Assembly (NCBI GenBank): GCA_007129635.1
Contig: SKVE01000956.1
Location: 1-8,378 of the forward strand
Source of the DNA: Planctomycetaceae bacterium
Lineage (GTDB): Bacteria; Planctomycetota; Planctomycetia; Pirellulales; Pirellulaceae
Direction of reading: 5' to 3'
Length of the DNA stretch: 8,378 bases
Of this stretch, positions 1-5,805 are shown one piece after another. Position 1 is the stretch's first letter; each line of letters opens with the position of its first letter. The translations under genes were made by a program, and so were the position numbers. The notes under the pieces were generated by a model. The model saw only the letters and a program-made list of their open reading frames with translations. It did no database searches and had not been told where the DNA came from.

Positions 1-48
1 CCATCATTCCATCACCCCATCATTCCATCATTCCCCCACCCCATCACC
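1..48. repeat. Octamer tandem repeat, CCATCATT type
   Basis: Six units in exact 8-base register: CCATCATT, CCATCACC, CCATCATT, CCATCATT, CCCCCACC, CCATCACC. The pattern decays after position 48 into CCCTCGCG. It begins at the first base of the window, so the array probably continues upstream. No open frame or RNA structure is apparent in it. It looks like an intergenic slippage-prone satellite. Confidence 0.85.
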
Positions 49-154
49 CCCTCGCGCTCGCTGATGCGGCACCCGCTGCGCGCAAGCGACTTGCACCCCC
101 CGAGCTGCCGTGATAGGCTTCTCGTTGGAAAACCCCTCGCCCAAATACCCAAAC
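49..154 (+). other. Leader region upstream of the propeller gene
   Basis: A short non-coding stretch between the octamer repeat and the ribosome binding site. It contains GC-rich imperfect self-complementarity: TCGCT at 58-62 against AGCGA at 85-89, GCGG at 66-69 against CCGC at 73-76, and the palindrome TGCGCGCA at 77-84. A weak promoter candidate is TTGCAC at 91-96 followed, after 17 bases, by TAGGCT at 114-119, but the -10 match is only 3 of 6. No promoter can be assigned with confidence. Confidence 0.3.
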
Positions 155-159
155 GAGGA
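155..159 (+). promoter_or_regulatory. Ribosome binding site of the propeller gene
   Basis: GAGGA lies five bases before the ATG at 165. This supports that ATG as the start, and the encoded signal peptide begins right at it. Confidence 0.7.
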
Positions 160-164
160 TCGCT

Positions 165-3100
165 ATGAGACTAAACCTTCTTCTGACATTGATCGCCGTA
201 ATGTGCTGGTGGACCCTTCCATCCCGTGCGGCGGATTGGCCTCAGTTCCGTTACGATGCTGGCCGCACGGCGGCAGCTCCGATCGAATTGCCGGCCGAAC
301 TGAAGTTGCGTTGGGTGCGTGCGATGCCCACCCCGCGACCTGCATTTCCCCATGAACTGCGGCTGGCCTACGACGCTTCCTACGAGCCTGTGGTGATGGG
401 CGACACGATGTTCGTTCCGTCGATGGTCAACGACAGCGTGACGGCACTGGACACGGCGACGGGCCGCCAGCGGTGGCAGTTCTTTGCAGAAGGTCCGGTG
501 CGGTTCGCTCCCGTGGCCTGGCAGGGCAAGATCTATTTTGTTTCGGATGACGGGTACCTGTACTGTTTGGATGCGGATGACGGATCCCTGCAGTGGAAAT
601 TCCGCGGGCTACCCGAAGACCGATCGGATCGCAAGGTTTTGGGGCACGGTCGACTCGTCTCGTTATGGCCGGCCCGCGGCGGTCCCGTCATGGCCGACGG
701 CATCGTCTATTTCGCGGCCGGTTTGTGGCCGACCGAAGGCGTGTTCGTCCATGCGGTGGACGCCCAATCCGGCCAAGCGGTCTGGTCGAATACCGAAAGC
801 GATCGGATTCCCAGGAGCAACTGGGACCACGGAATCGGGTTCTATTCCGGTCTGACACCGCAAGGCTATTTGGCGATCGTCGGCGACTGGCTGGTCGTCC
901 CCTGCGGGTCGCAATTGCCCGCGTTCTTGGACTTGAAGACGGGCGAACTGCATACGTACACGATGGGTTGGGGCGGTCGGAACGGCCTGCCCAAAGGCGG
1001 CTGGTTCGTGGCCGGGATCGGGAACTATCTCAGTCACAGCGGCGATCTCTACGATATCACTCGGCCCAGCGAAGAACGGTTTGCCGATACTGCACCGGAC
1101 GGGTCGGATTACAAACCGCTGCTGTACCCCGGCGGCTGGACGCGATTGGATATCGAGCGAGCCAACCAGCGGGAACTGGATTCGTTCCGCCAACCGGTGT
1201 TCACTCCCGAGGTGATGTACGAGAGCGATCGGCGTATCGTGGCTCGCGATCTGACCGAAGTCAGCTTGCGTGCGAGAACACCGGAGACCATCGCATCCTA
1301 TCGTGAAGGCGATACGTATCCGGACCTGTTCGAAGGCCATTTTCGCGAGATTTGGAATCTGGATGTCCGACGGAATGTGCATATCAAGGCGGGCAGCCGC
1401 CTGTACGTCGGCGCCCCCGGCTTGGTGGAAGCTCTGGATATCAGCGGCCCGCAGCCCCGGGTGGTGTGGAGCGCGGAATTCGAAGGGACGCCGCAACGGA
1501 TGCTGGCGGCCGACAATCAATTGTTCATCGTGACCGCCGAAGGGACACTGTTGGCATTCGGAGCTCCACAGCCCGGCCAGCCTATGGTGCATGTCCTGAA
1601 GGAAGCGGAACCCGACAGTGGCTTCTGGACGGAAAAAACCGCTTCGATCCTGCAAGCCACCGGCGTCCGGGACGGGTACGCGCTGGTGCTGGGCATCGAT
1701 CAAGGCCGATTGGTCGAAGAACTCGCTCGCCAGTCCGATCTGCACGTGATCGCAGTGGACCCGGACGCAGACCGGGTGGCTCAGTTGCGCCGTCGTCTGG
1801 ACGACGCTGGGCTGTACGGCACTCGCACGGCCGCCGTGGTCGGCGACCCGCTGACGTACCCGCTGCCGCCCTACATGGCCAATCTGGTCGTCACGGAGAC
1901 GCCGGATGCCTGGGATGAAACGCAAGGAGACCAGTTGGCCGACGCTGCCTACCACGCGCTGCGGCCGTACGGCGGCATGGCCTGCGCGTGGGGCTCGATG
2001 GCCGATTCCGAGCACATCCAGCAGATGGTCCAGCAACGGGAACTGCCCGGCGCTGAGGTTCGACCGGCCGATGAATTCGTCCTGTTGGTCCGATCCGGGG
2101 CGTTGCCGGGCGCCGCCGACTGGTCGCATGCCGAGGCCGATGCAGCCAGCACGGGCGCCTGCGATGACGATTTCGTCCGCGCGCCGCTGGCTGTGCTGTG
2201 GTTCGACGCCTCGCAGCGTTGGCACAAGTTTCCCGGGCAGGTCCAGGTTCGCGTGACCGGCGGTCGGATCATCCTGTCTGAAGAAGGCGTGCTGATCGCG
2301 ACCGATGTCTACACGGGCCGCAAGCTATGGGAGACGTCCGTCGAGGTCGGTGTCGAGCCGCTGGACGATGCGGCGGATCGCCAAGCGGTACGTTACGCCA
2401 GGCACCGACAGTGGGGCCCGTCACCCAGTCTGGCGCCGACCACGCAACTGGTGGCCGTGGAAGATGCGATCTACATGAGCGAAGGCACGACCTGTCTAGT
2501 CTTCGATCCGGAGACAGGCCAGTCGATTGGCAAAATCGAGGTCCCCGAAGGATGCGAGCTGCCGTGGGCCAATCTTCGCGTGGCCGGCGATTATCTGATC
2601 GGCACCAGCGGCGCGAACGTGCTGTGCGTCGATCGACATTCGGGCGATCTCCTGTGGCGATTCCAGGCGTCACGCACGTCGCTCAGCCTGGCCGTAGCCG
2701 ACGATCGCGTGTTCTGCGGCGAGATCGCCGAGCAGCGTCGGGGCGAAGACGAGGCGCGAGACGGCCGTCTGATCGCCTTGGATATCGCCACCGGCGAAAT
2801 GATCTGGGAACGGCCCGGCGGTTCCCAAGTGCGATACAGCGCGGCCTTGGATCTGGTCGTGACCCCCGTCGGTTTCTATCGCGGCAGCGATGGCAGCCCC
2901 GCATGGCAAGTCGATGATCCGGCCAGCGACCAACTGCTGGTCCGAGGCCGAGGGCTACCGGCGTCCGGCGTCCCCGGCTTGATCGCCGGCGACCGGCTGC
3001 TGACGGGTACCGAACAGTTACTGACCATCTACGACATCCCATCGGCAAGCCCTGTCGGCGAGCCGCTGGAATGGGTGCGGCGGGGCTGCACGAACACGCG

Positions 3101-3341
3101 AGCCAGCAAGCATTTGGTCACGACTCGCTACCGCAGTAATTCGGCTTGGATCGACCTGCACAGCAGCCAGATCATCCCGTTCTTTGGCGTGCGGCCGGGC
3201 TGCGGTGTGAACAACAACCTGTACCCGGCCAACGGAGTCATGAACATGCCGAATCTGACAGGCGGCTGTACCTGCAATTTCGTGCCTGCTTCGATCGCCT
3301 GCGTTCCGGCCGAGGTGATCTCGCGGGGCGGCGCCGAATGA
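165..3341 (+). CDS. Exported PQQ-like beta-propeller protein with embedded methyltransferase-like domain
   Basis: This 1058-residue protein starts with a signal peptide (hydrophobic core about residues 4-18, likely cleavage after Ala22 or Ala23), so it is probably periplasmic or surface-located. The mature N-terminus carries the WPQFR motif (25-29) common in such proteins. Propeller strands of the type LDxxTGxxxWxF recur at 91-106, 131-146, 196-207, 711-723, 819-833 and 868-882, with weaker ones near 253, 422, 777 and 953. About residues 485-645 interrupt the propeller with a Rossmann-like, SAM-methyltransferase-like segment: VLGIDQG at 508-514, VIAVDPDADRV at 528-538 with acidic Asp532, and GDP at 560-562. 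Its glycine-rich motif I is degenerate, so activity is uncertain. The tail (about 970-1050) is cysteine-rich (Cys975, 1013, 1035, 1037, 1046). Annotation pipelines often call such proteins BamB-like, but its size and domains do not fit BamB. I know no established function for the family. No CxxCH heme site is present. Confidence 0.88.
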   Translation: MRLNLLLTLIAVMCWWTLPSRAADWPQFRYDAGRTAAAPIELPAELKLRWVRAMPTPRPAFPHELRLAYDASYEPVVMGDTMFVPSMVNDSVTALDTATGRQRWQFFAEGPVRFAPVAWQGKIYFVSDDGYLYCLDADDGSLQWKFRGLPEDRSDRKVLGHGRLVSLWPARGGPVMADGIVYFAAGLWPTEGVFVHAVDAQSGQAVWSNTESDRIPRSNWDHGIGFYSGLTPQGYLAIVGDWLVVPCGSQLPAFLDLKTGELHTYTMGWGGRNGLPKGGWFVAGIGNYLSHSGDLYDITRPSEERFADTAPDGSDYKPLLYPGGWTRLDIERANQRELDSFRQPVFTPEVMYESDRRIVARDLTEVSLRARTPETIASYREGDTYPDLFEGHFREIWNLDVRRNVHIKAGSRLYVGAPGLVEALDISGPQPRVVWSAEFEGTPQRMLAADNQLFIVTAEGTLLAFGAPQPGQPMVHVLKEAEPDSGFWTEKTASILQATGVRDGYALVLGIDQGRLVEELARQSDLHVIAVDPDADRVAQLRRRLDDAGLYGTRTAAVVGDPLTYPLPPYMANLVVTETPDAWDETQGDQLADAAYHALRPYGGMACAWGSMADSEHIQQMVQQRELPGAEVRPADEFVLLVRSGALPGAADWSHAEADAASTGACDDDFVRAPLAVLWFDASQRWHKFPGQVQVRVTGGRIILSEEGVLIATDVYTGRKLWETSVEVGVEPLDDAADRQAVRYARHRQWGPSPSLAPTTQLVAVEDAIYMSEGTTCLVFDPETGQSIGKIEVPEGCELPWANLRVAGDYLIGTSGANVLCVDRHSGDLLWRFQASRTSLSLAVADDRVFCGEIAEQRRGEDEARDGRLIALDIATGEMIWERPGGSQVRYSAALDLVVTPVGFYRGSDGSPAWQVDDPASDQLLVRGRGLPASGVPGLIAGDRLLTGTEQLLTIYDIPSASPVGEPLEWVRRGCTNTRASKHLVTTRYRSNSAWIDLHSSQIIPFFGVRPGCGVNNNLYPANGVMNMPNLTGGCTCNFVPASIACVPAEVISRGGAE

Positions 3342-3442
3342 ACTCGGCAGGTCGGAGATCGGATGATTTCTGCCGGGACCGCGTCGGCCCCTTGCGCCGC
3401 GCGGTCCCGCTACGTAGCCAAGAAGGGATTCGACCCGTATGA
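3338..3442 (+). CDS. Possible 34-residue bridging ORF
   Basis: An ATG at 3338 overlaps the stop of the propeller gene in the four bases ATGA (3338-3341). The frame stays open for 34 codons and ends at TGA 3440-3442, which overlaps the helicase ATG in another ATGA (3439-3442). The peptide is basic and arginine-rich (MNSAGRRSDDF at its start) and resembles no family I know. Its only nearby upstream purines are a G-rich stretch (about 3324-3331) with no clear Shine-Dalgarno. The geometry is what translational coupling would look like. However, in GC-rich DNA a 34-codon open frame is common, and this frame is also open upstream from 3146 as a shadow of the propeller gene, so it may be chance. Confidence 0.18.
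   Translation: MNSAGRRSDDFCRDRVGPLRRAVPLRSQEGIRPV
3374..3409 (+). terminator. Strong hairpin between propeller and helicase genes
   Basis: The arms CGGGACCGCG (3374-3383) and CGCGGTCCCG (3400-3409) pair perfectly over 10 bases. The stem continues, after a single bulged T at 3384, with CGGC (3385-3388) against GCCG (3396-3399), leaving a 7-base loop. No T-run follows: the next bases form the palindrome GCTACGTAGC (3409-3418). It is therefore not a classical intrinsic terminator. It could be a U-tract-less terminator, an mRNA-stabilising 3' end for the propeller message, or an attenuator in front of the helicase gene. Confidence 0.45.
3421..3427 (+). promoter_or_regulatory. Ribosome binding site of the helicase gene
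   Basis: AGAAGGG ends 11 bases before the ATG at 3439, slightly longer than ideal spacing. It sits just after the hairpin and the GCTACGTAGC palindrome, so folding of that region could affect access to it. Confidence 0.5.
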
Positions 3443-5775
3443 GTTTCGACCAGCAACCGGTGCCGGAGCCCGATCTGTTCGCTTCGCTGACTCCGGATCA
3501 ATGCGAGGCGGTGGCGCATGTCGACGGCCCGCTATTGATCCTGGCCGGCCCGGGCAGTGGCAAGACTCGCGTGGTGACGCACCGGGTCGCCAACCTGTTG
3601 CGGCACGGGGTCAGCGAGTATCAAGTCCTGGCGTTGACCTTTACGAACAAAGCCGCCGAGGAGATGCGGCAGCGTGTGATGAGCCTGACCGGGCGCCGTG
3701 GCGTCTGGATGGGCACCTTTCACTCGTTCTGCGCGCGGTTGCTGCGCGATTACGCTCCGCTGGCCGGGTTACAGCCGAATTTCACGATCCATGACAAGGA
3801 CGACAGCCTGCGCGTGCTGAAACAGGCCATGCAAATAGCCGACGTCCAACCGGCGCACGCCACTCCGGCCAGCATCGCCAACGCGATCAGTTGGGCCAAG
3901 AACCATCTGATCCGTGCCCAGGATTTCGAGGCGCGGAAGAACAGCCCGATCGGCAACATCACGGAAAAACTGTACCCCGTGTATCAGCAACTACTGCTGG
4001 AAGCCAACGCCGTCGATTTCGACGACCTGCTGCTGCACGTGGCCATGATGCTGCGTGAAAACGAGTCGTTGCGCGCGGCCCTGGATGACCGCTACCGCTA
4101 TATCCTGGTGGACGAATACCAGGACACCAACCTGGCTCAGTACGCGCTGGTCCGATCTCTGTCGATCGATCACTCGAATCTGGCAGTGACCGGCGATCCC
4201 GACCAGTCGATCTATGGCTGGCGCGGCGCCGACTTGAACAACATCCTGGATTTCGAACGCGATCTGCCCAACGTCCGAGTCGTCCGCCTGGAGGAAAACT
4301 TTCGCAGCACCCCTTCGATCCTGCGAGTGGCGGACCACTTGATCATGCACAATATCAAGCGGAAAGCCAAACGGTTATTCACGTCGCGGCCGGAAGGCGG
4401 CCCGGTGCGGCTGGTCGTGTATCCCACCGGAAATGACGAAGCCGATGCGATCGCCGTCCGGATCGCCGAGGAGATCCGGCAGGGGAACCGCACCGCAGGC
4501 GACATTGCGATCTTCTACCGGATCAATGCCCTGTCCCGGCAATTCGAACACGCACTGCGATCGGCCGGCGTGCCGTACCAGATCGTCAATGGGCTGGAAT
4601 TCTATCAACGGCGTGAGATCAAGGATGTGCTGGCCTACCTGCAATTGGTGAACAATCCTCAGAACCAGTTCGCCTTGCTGCGGATCATCAACACGCCGAC
4701 GCGCGGGATCGGCAAAGTCACCATCCAGCGGTTGACTCGGCACGCGCGAGAACTAGGCATCTCGCTGTTGGAGGCGGCTCGTGAAAGCAGCCGGATCGAG
4801 ACGATCCCCAAACGCACCGCAACAAAAATCACCGCCTTTGTCGCCGCCTACGATCGGATGGTCCAACACGCGTTCGGCGAGGTGCGAAGCGCCATCCAAA
4901 GCGTCCTGGAAGAATCGGGGTACCGCCGCTGGTTGATCGAATCAGGGTCGGAAGAAGACCAGGAACGGCTGGCGAACATCGAGGAACTGGTGACGGCTGC
5001 CGACGAATTCGATCGCCAGCATCCCGAGGAAACGAATCGACTGGAACGGTTCCTGGAACAGGCCTCGCTGGTCGCCGACACGGATGCTTTGGAAGAGGAA
5101 TCGGAGCGAGTTACGTTGATGACCATGCATGCCGCCAAAGGCCTGGAGTTTCCGGTCGTCCACATTGTGGCCGTCGAGGAACGCTTGCTGCCTCACGAAC
5201 GCAGCATGGACGATCCGGACAAGCTGGAAGAGGAACGGCGGTTACTGTTCGTCGGCATGACCCGCGCTCAGGAAGAATTGCACCTGAGCCTGTCTCAATA
5301 CCGAGCCTTCCGCGGTGATCGTCGCCCGACCATCCCCAGCCAGTTCCTGATGGAATTGCCTCGCGAGCAGATGGCTTATTCCGAACCATCAGGGTACGTC
5401 GATGACGAACCGGACGAATCGTTCGATATCGACGATTTCGAACGACCGGAATCCGCACCGCCGACCTGGACGGACGAGGAATTCATCCAGGAAGCGCCGG
5501 ACGAGTACGCCGCCGAACGACGACCGACGGGCGGGACCGCGGCGGCCGAACGGATGCACGGCAAGTTGCAAGGCGGGCGGCGGTATCCGCCATCGACCTT
5601 CTTTCAAGGCATGGCCGTGTCGCACCCCGAGTACGGCAACGGCATGATCGTCGCGCTCAGCGGCCAAGGCCCGAAACGTACCGCTCGGGTCTTCTTCTAC
5701 CAGACCAGCGAGGAACGAAGCTTCCTGCTGGCCCACAGTCCTTTGGTCCCCGAAGGCGACGAATACTTCGCTTGA
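3439..5775 (+). CDS. pcrA: UvrD/PcrA-type ATP-dependent 3'-5' DNA helicase
   Basis: A full-length (778 residues) superfamily 1A helicase, a cytoplasmic ATP-driven 3'-5' DNA translocase of repair and replication-conflict resolution. The motifs are in order: Q motif around Gln21, Walker A GPGSGKT (37-43), Ia LTFTNKAAEEM (66-76), Ic GTFHSFC (92-98), II DEYQD (225-229), III GDPDQSIYGWRGA (252-264), IV LEENFRST (284-291), V MTMHAAKGLEF (561-571) and VI EERRLLFVGMTRA (598-610). An acidic linker (about 648-695) leads to a C-terminal segment GMAVSHPEYGNGMIV (724-738), which matches the Tudor-like end of PcrA/UvrD that contacts RNA polymerase and UvrB. Every catalytic motif is intact. The Tudor-like end argues for PcrA/UvrD rather than Rep. 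RecB-type nuclease domains are absent. PcrA versus UvrD naming is a convention I cannot settle here. Its stop lies 12 bases from the stop of the convergent GH127 gene. Confidence 0.95.
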   Translation: MSFDQQPVPEPDLFASLTPDQCEAVAHVDGPLLILAGPGSGKTRVVTHRVANLLRHGVSEYQVLALTFTNKAAEEMRQRVMSLTGRRGVWMGTFHSFCARLLRDYAPLAGLQPNFTIHDKDDSLRVLKQAMQIADVQPAHATPASIANAISWAKNHLIRAQDFEARKNSPIGNITEKLYPVYQQLLLEANAVDFDDLLLHVAMMLRENESLRAALDDRYRYILVDEYQDTNLAQYALVRSLSIDHSNLAVTGDPDQSIYGWRGADLNNILDFERDLPNVRVVRLEENFRSTPSILRVADHLIMHNIKRKAKRLFTSRPEGGPVRLVVYPTGNDEADAIAVRIAEEIRQGNRTAGDIAIFYRINALSRQFEHALRSAGVPYQIVNGLEFYQRREIKDVLAYLQLVNNPQNQFALLRIINTPTRGIGKVTIQRLTRHARELGISLLEAARESSRIETIPKRTATKITAFVAAYDRMVQHAFGEVRSAIQSVLEESGYRRWLIESGSEEDQERLANIEELVTAADEFDRQHPEETNRLERFLEQASLVADTDALEEESERVTLMTMHAAKGLEFPVVHIVAVEERLLPHERSMDDPDKLEEERRLLFVGMTRAQEELHLSLSQYRAFRGDRRPTIPSQFLMELPREQMAYSEPSGYVDDEPDESFDIDDFERPESAPPTWTDEEFIQEAPDEYAAERRPTGGTAAAERMHGKLQGGRRYPPSTFFQGMAVSHPEYGNGMIVALSGQGPKRTARVFFYQTSEERSFLLAHSPLVPEGDEYFA

Positions 5776-5805
5776 TTGCGGTCCCGTTCAACGTACCGCC
5801 GGCAA
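5776..5805. terminator. Weak hairpin at the convergent gene junction
   Basis: The two convergent genes leave only 12 bases between stops (5776-5787), so any terminator must overlap coding sequence. An imperfect stem exists: GCGGT (5778-5782) with ACCGC (5795-5799), then CGT (5785-5787) with ACG (5791-5793) around a TCA loop, which holds the GH127 stop codon. There is no T-run on either strand. It could act as a weak bidirectional terminator, but the support is thin. Confidence 0.2.

Noticed and set aside
91..119. TTGCAC and TAGGCT as the promoter of the propeller gene
   Set aside because: Spacing is 17 bases but the -10 element matches only 3 of 6 positions, which is near chance level.
663..2225. 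A 520-codon minus-strand open frame inside the propeller gene
   Set aside because: It is low-complexity in style (Arg, Gln, Gly, Pro rich) with no motif, and is fully antisense to the clear propeller ORF. I treat it as a shadow frame.
165..3341. The propeller protein as BamB or as a PQQ-dependent alcohol dehydrogenase
   Set aside because: It is far longer than BamB, has an inserted Rossmann-like segment and a cysteine-rich tail. I see neither a lipoprotein signal nor the cytochrome heme motif or paired-cysteine arrangement of quinoprotein dehydrogenases.
3411..3416. TACGTA shared upstream of both the helicase and the GH127 starts (also 8232-8237)
   Set aside because: The same hexamer also occurs inside the propeller coding region at 953-958 and 1313-1318, so its presence near two starts is not distinctive.
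3439..5775. The UvrD-like helicase as part of an anti-phage defence system
   Set aside because: It is a full housekeeping-type PcrA/UvrD with the Tudor-like C-terminus and no fused nuclease or effector. Its neighbours are an exported propeller protein and a glycosidase, not defence genes.
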